64,000 nucleotides of DNA from positions 1-64,000 of the forward strand of contig CALUQN010000004.1 in assembly GCA_944322945.1 (NCBI GenBank). Reading direction: 5' to 3'. Under the pieces are notes generated by a model, which had not been told where the DNA came from, did not search any database, and saw nothing but the letters and a program-made list of their open reading frames with translations. A program made the position numbers and the translations under genes. The DNA is from Candidatus Gastranaerophilales bacterium. Its GTDB lineage: Bacteria; Cyanobacteriota; Vampirovibrionia; Gastranaerophilales; Gastranaerophilaceae. Positions 16,973 to 26,186 of this stretch are shown one piece after another. Numbering within the stretch: the first letter of the stretch is position 1; every line of letters begins with the position of its first letter.

Positions 16973-18022
16973 TTAATCAAGGTTTGCCGAAAGACACGTC
17001 TTCTCGTAGTGCATTCTGCCTGTCAATGTATTAATTCTTGCAATAATATCTTTGAACATCGGGATAGAAAGGCTTTGCTTTCCGTCTGAAAGTGCATTTT
17101 CAGGATCCTGATGCACTTCTATCATTATGCCGTCTGCCCCGGCTATTAATGCCGCTTTTGACATCGGCTCAATCAAATATCTCTGTCCTGTGCCGTGGCT
17201 CGGGTCTGCTATTATCGGAAGATGTGAATATTTCTTGATAACCGGTATTGACGCTATATCCATTGTGTTACGTGTATATGTGCTGTCAAACGTTCTGATA
17301 CCGCGCTCACACAGAATTACATTTTCATTCCCCTGATACATAATGTGTTCCGCTGACATAAGGAATTCACGGATGGTATTTGCCGGTCCGCGTTTGAGTA
17401 TTACCGGTTTGTTTGTTCTGCCGACTGCCTGAAGAAGTTTGAAGTTCTGAGAATTTCTCGCGCCGATTTGGATTACGTCAGCGTATTCGCACACCAAATC
17501 AAGGTCGGTTGTGTCCATTAATTCGGTTACAATAAGAAGCCCCGTTTCATCTTTGGCTTGTTTTAAATATTTCAGAGCTTTTTCTCCAAGCCCTTGAAAT
17601 TCGTAAGGAGAAGTTCTCGGTTTGAACGCGCCGCCTCGCAAAAATTCGCAGCCCATTTCTTTGCCGGCTCTAGCAACGGCTAAAAGTCCTTCCAGGTCTT
17701 CATCAACAGAGCACGGTCCGATAATGGATACTGGCTTGTTGTTTCCGCCTATCTTAACCCCGTTAGGGAATGTGATGACGGTGTCTTCTTCTTTTCTGTC
17801 GCGTGACGCAAGTCTGAACGGCTCTCTGATAATCTTAACTTCTTTTACACCCTCCAAAGCTGCCAATCTGCCGGGAGTCAGAGAAGTTTTGTCTCCCAGT
17901 GCGTCTATCACGGTATGTATGTCGCCGGAGTGCTCAATTACTTTAAAGCCGTGATCTTCCAGCATTGTGGTTACTTTTTTTATATTTTCAGGGGTTGCGT
18001 TGCGCTCCATTACTATAATCAT
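16973..18022 (-). CDS. aroF: 3-deoxy-7-phosphoheptulonate synthase (DAHP synthase, type I-beta)
   Basis: 349 residues. It condenses phosphoenolpyruvate and erythrose-4-phosphate, the first step of the shikimate pathway. Residues 1-70 form the ferredoxin-like N-terminal regulatory domain known from Thermotoga-type enzymes; the TIM-barrel follows with [22 protein letters not shown] (substrate site), KRG and [10 protein letters not shown] (metal site). A GGAG ribosome binding site precedes the ATG. It is a single gene with no neighbouring aro genes. Confidence 0.95.
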   Translation of the reverse strand: MIIVMERNATPENIKKVTTMLEDHGFKVIEHSGDIHTVIDALGDKTSLTPGRLAALEGVKEVKIIREPFRLASRDRKEEDTVITFPNGVKIGGNNKPVSIIGPCSVDEDLEGLLAVARAGKEMGCEFLRGGAFKPRTSPYEFQGLGEKALKYLKQAKDETGLLIVTELMDTTDLDLVCEYADVIQIGARNSQNFKLLQAVGRTNKPVILKRGPANTIREFLMSAEHIMYQGNENVILCERGIRTFDSTYTRNTMDIASIPVIKKYSHLPIIADPSHGTGQRYLIEPMSKAALIAGADGIMIEVHQDPENALSDGKQSLSIPMFKDIIARINTLTGRMHYEKTCLSANLD

Positions 18023-18122
18023 TTTTTCTTCTCCTTAAACGCTATTTCTTCAGCAATTTTTGTATAAACTACACTTATAGTATATTGCATAATTCCATCA
18101 CTGCAATACTTTATTAACAAAT

Positions 18123-18722
18123 CTATACCCTGCTTTGGATTTTTTTCATCATTCTTTTGGCGGGAAAATATTCCGGCAGAATTCCAAGACAGGAGCTTAA
18201 ACTCTTTTGGGCTTCAGCGTAATCGTTTTTGTTATAAAAATATTCAGCCAGAATGTAGTGAAGTTCAGGGTCGTTGTAGAAATAATCCTTTGCCCTTTTT
18301 AGAAAAAAATATCCGTACTGCTCTAGATCGTTATTCAAAAACACGCGTCCGAGATATTTGTAAACTTCCGGATTTATTGTGCAAAAGAAATCTGCATAAC
18401 TGATAAGATTTTCGACATATTCGCCTTTAGCGGCACTGATTAGGATATTCAAATCTATTTCCAGAAAATTTCTCAACTCAAAATAAGTCGGGTAATCCGC
18501 AGGTTTATTCATAAACAAATTCGTCATAAATAACGCCCAATTGGCACGTTTGTCATACTCTCTTGCCTTTTCAAAAATATCGTGCGCCCGCTCAAGGTCG
18601 TCTGTCAAAAGGTAACAGTATCCAAGCTCCAAAAGATACCCGTTTTCGGCAAAAAAGCGTTGACATCCGGCAATATCGAATGTCAACAGCTTTTCTTTTG
18701 CTTTATTATAAGTTAAAACCAT
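18123..18722 (-). CDS. TPR-like repeat protein
   Basis: 199 residues, soluble, built of degenerate TPR-like helix pairs, the clearest at the C-terminus (PELHYILAEYFYNKNDYAEAQKSLSSCLGILPEYFPAKR). The start lies two bases after the stop of the exported TPR gene upstream, so the two form an operon. Probably a protein-interaction scaffold. Confidence 0.7.
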   Translation of the reverse strand: MVLTYNKAKEKLLTFDIAGCQRFFAENGYLLELGYCYLLTDDLERAHDIFEKAREYDKRANWALFMTNLFMNKPADYPTYFELRNFLEIDLNILISAAKGEYVENLISYADFFCTINPEVYKYLGRVFLNNDLEQYGYFFLKRAKDYFYNDPELHYILAEYFYNKNDYAEAQKSLSSCLGILPEYFPAKRMMKKIQSRV

Positions 18723-18724
18723 AA

Positions 18725-19834
18725 TTAGTAAGTATCTTTGTTAGTATTGAAATTTATGTCAGGCAGCATAGACTGCATCATCATAGTTTGAATCATTTGA
18801 GGATCAATATTTTTGCCGCCGTTTTGCGCAAGCATCATCGGAAGCATATTCATCATCATATTATTGTTATTATTATTGTTGTTGTTGTTGTTACCAAGCA
18901 GCATGCTGATTTCATTGAACTGTTGCGCTTCCGGGCTGCCCATCATTTGCGCCATCATTTTCATGTTTTTTTGTTCTTCTGTTTCCGGCGCATTAACGCT
19001 CAAGGTTACACCTGCGTTTTTCAAGACTTCCAGCGCTGCCAAAACTTCTTCTTTAGTCGGCTTTTTAGATTCCAGGTCAGGCGCAGAATCCGGAGTTTCC
19101 AATTCTTTTATGCGTCTGAATTCTCCTTTTTCTAAATCTGCGTCGTTATTTATATTATGCTGAATACGATTGAGTTCTTTTTGTTTCATATCCTCATTCA
19201 GCTCATCAGAAAAACCGTTGCCGTAAGGTGCGGCTATAAATGCGTCTAATTCGTCCACAAACTTACCGTCAGCGGAGATGCTAACATCCGGATGACACAG
19301 CACCTCGTTGCCTGACAGACAAGCTTTTCCTCTTGTTGCATAAGATGTCAGGACTTCATTAGAGCTTAAAGCAATAACTTGTTCGTAAGCAGAAACAGCA
19401 GCGTTGGCGTCACCGATTTGTGAGTAAGCCATAGCCATATAGTAGTAAGCTATCGGGTTTGAAGGATCTTTTTTCACAAAAGAATATACTTCCTGCAAGC
19501 AGCCTGTATAATTGCCGTTTTTATATTTTCTGATGATGCTTGACATATTGGCGTTGGGGTAATAATGTTCGGAAAATTCCATTTTTTTGGAAAGCTGATT
19601 ACCGCTTGACGCAGCAGGAGTTTTGGGGCTGGCGCCGGTATTTTGCTGGGGCACTGCTTCTCCGCGGGCTTCCGCTTCTTTTGCTTCTTTTGCCGCTTTT
19701 TTTTCTGCAAGTTTTTTATCTCTTGTGCGGTACATATCTTTTTGCAAGTCATAATTAAACGGATTTGCCGCAAATGCTCCGCTCCCGCAAAATGACATTA
19801 ATAAAGCCAATGTGAAAATTATCTTCTTACTCAT
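18725..19834 (-). CDS. Exported TPR protein with poly-Asn tract
   Basis: 369 residues: signal peptide 1-22 (LALLMSFCGSGAFAA), a charged Lys/Glu/Ala linker, TPR helices around residues 100-160 (NPIAYYYMAMAYSQIGDANAAVSAYEQVI), and a low-complexity C-terminus with eleven consecutive Asn followed by Met-rich sequence. The Asn run is encoded by an AAT/AAC microsatellite (+ strand ~18860-18892) that can change length in frame. AAAGGA precedes the ATG. Likely a periplasmic scaffold, co-transcribed with the next TPR gene. Confidence 0.75.
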   Translation of the reverse strand: MSKKIIFTLALLMSFCGSGAFAANPFNYDLQKDMYRTRDKKLAEKKAAKEAKEAEARGEAVPQQNTGASPKTPAASSGNQLSKKMEFSEHYYPNANMSSIIRKYKNGNYTGCLQEVYSFVKKDPSNPIAYYYMAMAYSQIGDANAAVSAYEQVIALSSNEVLTSYATRGKACLSGNEVLCHPDVSISADGKFVDELDAFIAAPYGNGFSDELNEDMKQKELNRIQHNINNDADLEKGEFRRIKELETPDSAPDLESKKPTKEEVLAALEVLKNAGVTLSVNAPETEEQKNMKMMAQMMGSPEAQQFNEISMLLGNNNNNNNNNNNMMMNMLPMMLAQNGGKNIDPQMIQTMMMQSMLPDINFNTNKDTY

Positions 19835-19938
19835 TGCTGTTTTTCCTTTACAAATTTATTAATGATAAAAATTAACAAATCAATATTTTTATCAATTATA
19901 TAACACATAACGTAATATTTAATAATCTAAATAAACGA

Positions 19939-20538
19939 TTATTCTTCCGTCTCTTCAGTAACGTTTGAGGTGGAGAGCATGTGTCTTTTTTTGTAAAGAA
20001 CAACAAAGAAAAGTATAATAACAACAGTAACAGCTAAAATTACCCATTCAATATACTGTTTGATAGTTTCGCCAAACAGCATCAGAACAGCGCTCACAAT
20101 GAAAAATCTCAGCCCTCTGCCAAAGAAACTTGCTACCATAAACTTTAAGAAGTTCATATTCAAAATTCCGCTTGCAATAGTAAACACCTTGTAAGGAATA
20201 GGTGTGAATGCAGAAAAGAATACAGCAAGCGAGCCGTATTTGTTGTAGAGTTTTTCAACTCCTTCAAACTGTTCTTTTTTGTTTCTGAAAAGAAAATTAA
20301 ATACCGGACGTCCGCCGAAATACCCTATCAGATACCCGAATGCACCGCCCAGAGCTGACGCGATTGTGCAGACCGTAGCATACCACATGGCTTTTTCCGG
20401 TTTTGCCAGATCCATGGTTATCAAAAGAAAATCAGGCGGCGGTACAAGAAAAAAACTTTCTATAAAAGCGTTTAACGCAAGCCCCTGGAGCCCCATACTC
20501 TGAAAAATATCGTTTAATCTGACTAATATTTCGTGCAT
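19939..20538 (-). CDS. VTT-domain (YqaA/DedA-related) membrane protein
   Basis: 199 residues with four or five hydrophobic helices. It carries the VTT (SNARE-associated Golgi) pattern: an early re-entrant segment FFLVPPPDFLL, then GAFGYLIGYFGGRP and FSAFTPIPYKVFTIASGILNMNF. Relatives are linked to lipid scrambling or flipping of membrane carriers such as undecaprenyl phosphate; the role here is not shown by context. Confidence 0.8.
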   Translation of the reverse strand: MHEILVRLNDIFQSMGLQGLALNAFIESFFLVPPPDFLLITMDLAKPEKAMWYATVCTIASALGGAFGYLIGYFGGRPVFNFLFRNKKEQFEGVEKLYNKYGSLAVFFSAFTPIPYKVFTIASGILNMNFLKFMVASFFGRGLRFFIVSAVLMLFGETIKQYIEWVILAVTVVIILFFVVLYKKRHMLSTSNVTEETEE

Positions 20539-20604
20539 AATTTAAAATCATTCTCCCTAATTTCAACAATCAAAATTATAGCACAAACACAAAAACACAG
20601 CCTG

Positions 20605-21270
20605 TTATTTCATATAAAGCCAGAGAATAATTTTCAGATATTTTGCAACAAACATTGCGGCGAAGCTTAGTGCAAAATCATACAAAATTTTAATGCCGCT
20701 TTGATAAATAATCCAGCTGCTGATAAAAGTCCATCCCTCATGTCTGATTGCAGAAATAAATATCATATAAAAAATTCCGATAATATGGATTGTGAAAACT
20801 CCGACCAGAACTGCCTGTGCAATATTCCTGCAGGTAAAGCCGCTTTTTATAATTGAGCCGGCAAAAAATACCGCCGGAATATACCCCAGCAAATATCCGA
20901 AACCGTATTCCAAAACATATTTAGGACCGCCGCCGAGTGCAAATACAGGAATACAAAACAACCCCAGTATAAGATATAGCAGAACACTTGCCAGACCGTA
21001 TTTTCTTCCCAAAAATGCAGCCGTAAACATGACGGCAGGCACCTGAGGAATTATTTTATATGTATATACAAAGTCCTTCGGAAAATTTGCAGTACCTTTG
21101 AAAAATTCTGCCGGCAGTATGAAATGCGAAAGATTAAATTCGTAAAAAGTTGAAATTACCATCAAAAACGCGCATAAAATAACTAGCAGAGTTCCGCCCA
21201 AAAAAGTCAGACGAAAATCATCGTATTTGCGCTTTGGAACTTTTATATCAGCAACTTTTACCCCTGACAT
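20605..21270 (-). CDS. bioY: BioY-family biotin transporter S component
   Basis: 221 residues with about six membrane helices. The BioY pattern is visible in PQVPAVMFTAAFLGRKYGLASVLLYLILGL and FGYLLGYIPAVFFAG. It binds and imports biotin, with or without the ECF energising module, which is not in this window. It overlaps the end of rimI by 13 bases, so the two are co-transcribed. Confidence 0.75.
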   Translation of the reverse strand: MSGVKVADIKVPKRKYDDFRLTFLGGTLLVILCAFLMVISTFYEFNLSHFILPAEFFKGTANFPKDFVYTYKIIPQVPAVMFTAAFLGRKYGLASVLLYLILGLFCIPVFALGGGPKYVLEYGFGYLLGYIPAVFFAGSIIKSGFTCRNIAQAVLVGVFTIHIIGIFYMIFISAIRHEGWTFISSWIIYQSGIKILYDFALSFAAMFVAKYLKIILWLYMK

Positions 21271-21800
21271 TTTATTTCAACCTTTTCTGTGAGTGATTTA
21301 ATATTTTTTTCGTACAACAACTTAAATTTATCGTAAAATATGTTTTCTGTCCACATTATTAAGGCATCTTCATTATTATCCTGATAATAACCTTTTCTCA
21401 CTCCGAGTGATTTAAATCCGTATTTTTCATAAAGTTTTTCTGCGGGAAGGTTGCTTACTCTGACTTCCAGAGTAATATATTTAACCATATTTTTGTAGCA
21501 GTCATCCACAATCGTTTTCAAAAGCGCCTCACCGATTTTACGTCGTCTGTATTCGGGAGAAACCGCAATAGTTGTGATGTGAGCTTCTTCCAAAATCTGC
21601 CAGCAGCCTGCATAACCCGTTAAAGTCCCTGCATTATCAAATGCACACCAGTAATGCGCGAGTTCATTATTAATCTCGTTCAAAAAGGATTCCTTTGACC
21701 AGTGATGGCTTCCATAGGCGGCTTCTTCCAGCTTGATTATGTCATCTATATGAGCTTTAGTCATTGGAACTATATTTATGTCATAAAGTTTTGATAGCAT
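21258..21800 (-). CDS. rimI: RimI-like ribosomal-protein alanine N-acetyltransferase
   Basis: 180 residues, GNAT fold. The acetyl-CoA loop is AVSPEYRRRKIGEALL and the C-terminal strand motif is LEVRVSNLPAEKLYEKYGFKSLGVRKGYY, both typical of RimI. It should acetylate the N-terminus of ribosomal protein S18 or similar. There is no SD; TGC-TAATAT ends six bases before the ATG. Confidence 0.85.
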   Translation of the reverse strand: MLSKLYDINIVPMTKAHIDDIIKLEEAAYGSHHWSKESFLNEINNELAHYWCAFDNAGTLTGYAGCWQILEEAHITTIAVSPEYRRRKIGEALLKTIVDDCYKNMVKYITLEVRVSNLPAEKLYEKYGFKSLGVRKGYYQDNNEDALIMWTENIFYDKFKLLYEKNIKSLTEKVEIKCQG

Positions 21801-21806
21801 ATAATT

Positions 21807-21815
21807 ATATTAGCA
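21807..21815 (-). promoter_or_regulatory. Extended -10 for a leaderless rimI transcript
   Basis: TGC-TAATAT, six bases, then the ATG at 21800 (minus strand). No SD is present. Confidence 0.5.
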
Positions 21816-21900
21816 CAGAAATTATATTGAACCTTATTAAGAATTGTTACCTTTTAGGAAAATAAAAGCAATTTTTATTTTCACACGACTTGAAAAAACT

Positions 21901-22896
21901 ATGATAATAAATTTTACCCCGAACACAGTTAAAACTGATACAAAATATAAATCCGCCCCTGCATTTTGCGGCTATCGCCGCAAGTTTACGCAAGAGCTGG
22001 ATAAATTTATCGCGTCTGCCTCCTTAAAAAAAGACACTCCGGCGCAAAAATCTCTTGTTGAACAATTTAAAACTCTGCTGCCTGATATTACTAAACCGGA
22101 AAATAAAATGGGGGAAGGCAACTACGGTACTGTATACAGAATTGACGACGAATATGCGCTGAAACTTCCTCACAGACGGACAAATACATCTGATGAAGAA
22201 TTTGTATTAAATCCCGGTACTGTTGTAGGAAAGTTGAAAACATACTACGGCGGGTTTATTGCAATGATAGGCGACGCAAAAATTCTCAAAAATGCCCGTC
22301 AATCTTCAAACCATCTGCCCGCTGGGATAAAAGACGGCATAACGGACTGCTGGCAAAAATCAAGTTATTACCGTGACAAATACCTTCCCCGTTTTGCTGC
22401 GCTTCCGCAGAGTGCTTTTGATAATGTTGCCGCGGACTTTAAAACTCTCAGCCGCGAAAATAAAAGTTTTGATACAATAAATCCTAATAATTTTCTGGCT
22501 GACGGCGACGAATTAAAAATTATAGATGATTTGGAAAATCCAAGTGACAAATTTTTCAACACGCTTGCCGGCATGGTTAAAGTATTTTTAACATCATTTG
22601 ACCGCAATACCCCGGCGGAATTTGACGTTTTGTCGGTCGGCTCAAGAAGAATTCTCCTTAAAAAAATTATCCTTGCCGGAGAAAAGCACGAACTTGATTT
22701 CGGGTCTTCCATGCCGGAAGCAAAAGAACTGAATGAAGCTCTTAGACTTTCGGACATTCAGGAACCGTGGAGTGAAATCCGCCGCAATCTTATCAATATT
22801 AGAAGACGCTGCCCTGATATCACTGAACGATTGAAAAAAGTCGAAGAATATCTTGAGGAATTAGAAGATACTTCATATAATCCGTTTATGGACTAA
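21901..22896 (+). CDS. Protein-kinase-like protein with lineage N-terminal motif
   Basis: 331 residues from the ATG at 21901, chosen because MIINFTPN...APAFCG fits the shared N-terminal signature; an upstream TTG (21844) is possible and neither has an SD. Kinase signatures appear in order: glycine loop MGEGNYGTVYR (70-80), the VAIK-like lysine in YALKLP (K88), a catalytic-loop-like D191-x4-N196, and a metal-binding IIDD (D209/D210). The small size and short linkers resemble minimal effector kinases more than receptor kinases. The C-terminal ~60 residues are helical and charged. Kinase activity is inferred from motifs only. Confidence 0.6.
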   Translation: MIINFTPNTVKTDTKYKSAPAFCGYRRKFTQELDKFIASASLKKDTPAQKSLVEQFKTLLPDITKPENKMGEGNYGTVYRIDDEYALKLPHRRTNTSDEEFVLNPGTVVGKLKTYYGGFIAMIGDAKILKNARQSSNHLPAGIKDGITDCWQKSSYYRDKYLPRFAALPQSAFDNVAADFKTLSRENKSFDTINPNNFLADGDELKIIDDLENPSDKFFNTLAGMVKVFLTSFDRNTPAEFDVLSVGSRRILLKKIILAGEKHELDFGSSMPEAKELNEALRLSDIQEPWSEIRRNLINIRRRCPDITERLKKVEEYLEELEDTSYNPFMD

Positions 22897-22934
22897 AACC
22901 CTTGTCAATACTGTATTTAGAGTAAAAATTTTTA

Positions 22935-22963
22935 TTGACAATTCCGGAAAAATGGTATAATAT
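22935..22963 (+). promoter_or_regulatory. Promoter for a leaderless MBL-hydrolase mRNA
   Basis: TTGACA (22935-22940), 17 bases, TAATAT (22958-22963), then six bases to the ATG at 22970. An overlapping TATAAT (22956-22961) preceded by TGG is an alternative -10. Confidence 0.65.
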
Positions 22964-22969
22964 ACACTT

Positions 22970-23770
22970 ATGGAATTAACAGTTTTAGTTGATAATAATA
23001 CTCATTCAGGGAATTGTCTGCTCCCTGAACACGGCTTGTCTTTTTATGTGGAAGAAGAAAACCATAAATTGCTTTTTGACTGCGGCTCTACTGATGCTTT
23101 TATAAAAAATGCCCATAAGATGCAGATAGAATTGGAACAGGTTACGGATGTTATTCTCTCTCACAGCCACTCCGATCATATCGGCGGTTTTTTGAGACTA
23201 CAGTCTTTATATCAAAATTTTGAACAAATAGGTATAAAATTTAATTCTAAAACGGTTATAGCGCACCCTGATGTTTTCAAAAAAGATGAAGATTTTGAAG
23301 ATGACAGTGCAGACGAAAATTTGAAACTTTCAAAAGAAGAATTAGACAAATGTTTTAACCTGCGTCTGACTTCAAAACCTTTTCATATAACTCAAAAGTT
23401 AATCTACCTCGGTGAAATTCCTATCACCCATGAGATAAAAAAAGATTATGCGCCGGATGAAATTGCGCTGGCTTACAAATCAAAAGACGGACTTGTAATA
23501 ATTTCAGGCTGCTCTCACAGCGGTGTTGAAAATATTTTAGACCACGCAAAACACGTCACCGGTGTTGATAAAATTAACACTATAATCGGCGGGCTCTACC
23601 TGATAAACAGAAGCGAAGACGAAATCCACACACTCGGCGAATATTTAAAAGAACAAAATATCCAAAGTATTTACCCTTGCCACTGCACCGATCTGGAAGC
23701 TAAAATTATTCTTTCAAAATACGTTAAAATTGAAGATGTAAGCACCGGACAAAGATACAATTGGCAATAA
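22970..23770 (+). CDS. MBL-fold metallohydrolase
   Basis: 266 residues. Metal site motif HSHSDHIGG (residues ~65-73), plus GCSHSG and the C-terminal PCHCTD. The order and spacing resemble the family annotated as 7,8-dihydropterin-6-methyl-4-(beta-D-ribofuranosyl)aminobenzene-5'-phosphate synthase-like proteins, whose physiological role is uncertain in bacteria. No SD is present; the promoter places the RNA start at or next to the ATG. Confidence 0.85.
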   Translation: MELTVLVDNNTHSGNCLLPEHGLSFYVEEENHKLLFDCGSTDAFIKNAHKMQIELEQVTDVILSHSHSDHIGGFLRLQSLYQNFEQIGIKFNSKTVIAHPDVFKKDEDFEDDSADENLKLSKEELDKCFNLRLTSKPFHITQKLIYLGEIPITHEIKKDYAPDEIALAYKSKDGLVIISGCSHSGVENILDHAKHVTGVDKINTIIGGLYLINRSEDEIHTLGEYLKEQNIQSIYPCHCTDLEAKIILSKYVKIEDVSTGQRYNWQ

Positions 23771-23810
23771 TTTCTTGCATTTGAGTATTTTTTATTATAC
23801 AACACTAGGT

Positions 23811-24101
23811 ATGAAAGTCACTAATATTCAAAGCCCCAAATATAATAGCATCAATTTTTGTGCGCAAAAAAATAATGCCGGCAACTCACCGACATTTGAA
23901 AAACGTTCGCCCGTATATCAGGGTGTAAATACAGCCGGCGCATGGTTTGGCTTTGGTGTAGTTTTTGACTTTATATTGAGGAAATGTCCTGTATTTTTTA
24001 AATCGCCTTTAAAAAATTCATTGTTTATAAACGGTGTAATCGGTGCGATTGCAGGCACCTGTTCGCTTGTCAAAACAAGTATGGATAATAAAAAACTCTA
24101 A
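23811..24101 (+). CDS. Small membrane protein with lineage N-terminal motif
   Basis: 96 residues from the ATG at 23811 (an upstream in-frame start is possible). The N-terminus MKVTNIQ...SINFCAQ fits the shared signature. Two moderately hydrophobic segments follow (WFGFGVVFDFIL and FINGVIGAIAGTCSLV). It lies in a run with the MBL hydrolase and the next membrane protein. No family recognised. Confidence 0.55.
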   Translation: MKVTNIQSPKYNSINFCAQKNNAGNSPTFEKRSPVYQGVNTAGAWFGFGVVFDFILRKCPVFFKSPLKNSLFINGVIGAIAGTCSLVKTSMDNKKL

Positions 24102-24136
24102 CATCAATTTACAACTATCTTTAAGGAAGTATAAAA

Positions 24137-24982
24137 ATGAAAATTACACCGCTAATGCCTTCTCTGCACAGAAACCAGAGTTTTAAAAGTTCAGCCGGAG
24201 GTACAATTAACCCGCACTATCGTCCCCGATATGAAAATACCGGTAACGAAAATGAAAATCCTCATCCGAGCCACGGCTGCCTTCGTTCTTTGGGAAACGG
24301 TTTGTACTGGGGGCTTGTGCTCAACACTATTATTCTTACTCCGATAGCAAAACACAATCTTGATAAAGCCTGGCAGGAAAAAATGGCTTACGAAAATACC
24401 ATTAACAAAGATTACTATGAATTGAGTGATAAACTTCACAAAAAAGAGGGGATTTCTAACGCCTATTTTAATGTTAATAAGCTTCACGATGTTGATGACG
24501 CTATGATTATAAAAACATCCCCGACGGATTATATAGCATCGTTCAATCTTGATAACAAGTCTGTCAATATGCACATGAATATTTCGGAAGAAAACAAAGA
24601 CAGCCTATCCGGAGTGATGACAATTAAAGAAAAGCAGGATAATGACAGCGTTATGTGGGTAAACGATTATTCCATAAAATTTTCAACCGAAAAAGCCGGA
24701 GATTTCATCTTGAAATTAAAAAGCCGTGCTGAAGATGCGGACGAAAAAACTTTAACCATGACAAGACAGGGCAACTCCTTATATCTCATCGAAAACGGCA
24801 AGAAGACATTGTTAAATGGTGAAAATCTTGCAAAGTATGAAGAGGAAGAGCTTCAGGAAGAAGAGGAGCGGGAAATGTATGAAAGCAGCTGCCGGACAAA
24901 CCGTATCACAATATTTGTGCTGGCGTTGTTGACGTTGATAAAAATGCGTAATGAGCAAAATCGACGCCCAGAGCAAACATGA
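24137..24982 (+). CDS. Two-helix membrane protein with lineage N-terminal motif
   Basis: 281 residues, starting MKITPLMPSLHRNQSFKS. Hydrophobic segments at ~52-66 (NGLYWGLVLNTIILTPIA) and ~255-268 (ITIFVLALLTLI) bracket a soluble domain of ~180 residues rich in charged residues. AAGGAAG precedes the ATG. The C-terminus runs into a repeat block, so the last few residues may be repeat-derived. No family recognised. Confidence 0.65.
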   Translation: MKITPLMPSLHRNQSFKSSAGGTINPHYRPRYENTGNENENPHPSHGCLRSLGNGLYWGLVLNTIILTPIAKHNLDKAWQEKMAYENTINKDYYELSDKLHKKEGISNAYFNVNKLHDVDDAMIIKTSPTDYIASFNLDNKSVNMHMNISEENKDSLSGVMTIKEKQDNDSVMWVNDYSIKFSTEKAGDFILKLKSRAEDADEKTLTMTRQGNSLYLIENGKKTLLNGENLAKYEEEELQEEEEREMYESSCRTNRITIFVLALLTLIKMRNEQNRRPEQT

Positions 24983-25513
24983 TGTTTGGCAAACATAACG
25001 TTTGCATCAACATTCTTTCAACAAACTGAAATACCGCCTTTTGAAGATGTTCAAGAAACTTTAAAAGTCTTTGAAAATCCGGCTTTTATCGCGTCCGTAG
25101 GAGCTTGACGACTTTATTCCCTCGCCAGGTTGGGGAGGGCTAGGGTGGGGGGCAAACATTATGTTTGCTGTCATCCTTAAAGCGTAGAAGATCCGTTTAA
25201 AAAAAGACGTTAGGACGATAAGTTCATTTCACCCTCTCCCGATTTGGAGAGGGTGGCACGTAGTGCCGGGTGAGGGGGCAAACATAATGGTTCTCGCCTT
25301 CCCCCCACCTTACCTGTTTTGAATTTGCTTCACGCTCGGAAAGTTTCGCTATTGAACCTGCGGTTCAACTTCGCTCAATTTCCTCGCTAACCGGACTATC
25401 GTCCCCTCTCACAAAACCGGACATTTAGTCAGTTTTGGTCCGGCAGAGTGCTAAGGATGACAAACACTAAAGAATACCATTTCTCGTCGGATTTCCTAAT
25501 CAAACGAGAAACT
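24983..25513. repeat. Mosaic intergenic repeat block
   Basis: No gene. About 24975-25165 is a close direct copy of the unit at 16325-16505 (GCAAAC palindromes, ACCGCCTTTTGAAGATGTTC, CCGTAGGAGCTTGACGACTT, GGGGAGGGCTAGGGTGGGG). Further on, 25320-25460 matches the reverse complement of 27200-27290. A TTTCTCG/CGAGAAA hairpin lies at about 25484-25511. Confidence 0.85.
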
Positions 25514-25614
25514 GCATTACAATAAATACTTTCGAAAGGAAACTATAACCATATTTTCTAAGTCTCGTTCAATTTTTAATTATAAGATAAATATTTTCAA
25601 AATAACTCTATAAT
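25514..25614 (-). CRISPR. Possible one-spacer mini-CRISPR array
   Basis: Bases 25518-25549 match 32 of 32 bases of the main array's repeat on the minus strand. After a gap of 29 bases (25550-25578), bases 25579-25614 match the repeat at 27 of 36 positions without gaps and in the same orientation. The spacing equals the spacer length of the main array, and the degenerate copy is again first in the reading direction. The degenerate copy overlaps the last codons of rdgB. The solo perfect repeat is certain; the second copy is less so. Confidence 0.6.
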
Positions 25615-26186
25615 GCGTTATTTTTTGACAAAAATTCTAAAATCATTCTGAGGGCGCGTCCGCGGTGCGAAATTTCATTTTTTTCGTGTTCTGTCATTTC
25701 AGCCATTGTTTTACCGCCGGCACCTTCTACCAAAAATATCGGATCATATCCAAATCCGCCGCAGCCTGCCGCTTTGTGTGCAATTTCTCCGTGGCATTCA
25801 CCTGTTTTTACGCACAAAATATTACCGCTTTCGTCTAACAAGGTCATTGAGCATACAAATTTTGCTTTACGGTTTGTTTTGTCTTTCATCTCTTCTAAAA
25901 GTTTTGAAATTTTTTCAGCCTGTGTGCCTGCATACCGTGCTGAATACAACCCGGGCGCTCCGTTCAGAGATTCTACGCACAATCCGGAGTCATCTGCCAG
26001 TGACATTTTGCCGCTTAATTTGTTTGCCGCTTTTGCTTTTATCAGCGAATTTTCTTCAAAAGTTGCTCCGTTTTCTATCGGATTAAACCCCGCAGGCGGC
26101 AGGATAAATTTTATCCCCGAACCTTTTGAGATTTCGTTGATTTCTTCAAGCTTATGCGGGTTTGCTGTTGCAAAAACTATTTCCAT
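25608..26186 (-). CDS. rdgB: XTP/dITP diphosphatase (house-cleaning NTPase)
   Basis: 192 residues, Ham1 family: N-terminal FATANPHKLEEI, LADDSGLCVESLNGAPGLYSARYAG and the C-terminal GFGYDPIFLVEG and SHRGRAL blocks are all present. It hydrolyses inosine and xanthosine triphosphates to keep them out of DNA and RNA. Its ATG overlaps the uppS stop (TAATG). Confidence 0.96.
   Translation of the reverse strand: MEIVFATANPHKLEEINEISKGSGIKFILPPAGFNPIENGATFEENSLIKAKAANKLSGKMSLADDSGLCVESLNGAPGLYSARYAGTQAEKISKLLEEMKDKTNRKAKFVCSMTLLDESGNILCVKTGECHGEIAHKAAGCGGFGYDPIFLVEGAGGKTMAEMTEHEKNEISHRGRALRMILEFLSKNNAL

Noticed and set aside
18788-19163. Poly-Leu/poly-Val hydrophobic frames opposite the exported TPR gene
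   Set aside because: They are the antisense of the poly-Asn microsatellite.
25514-25614. Second tracrRNA on the + strand
   Set aside because: The match to the repeat is perfect rather than anti-repeat-like, and no nexus plus terminator follows; a mini-array on the minus strand fits better.
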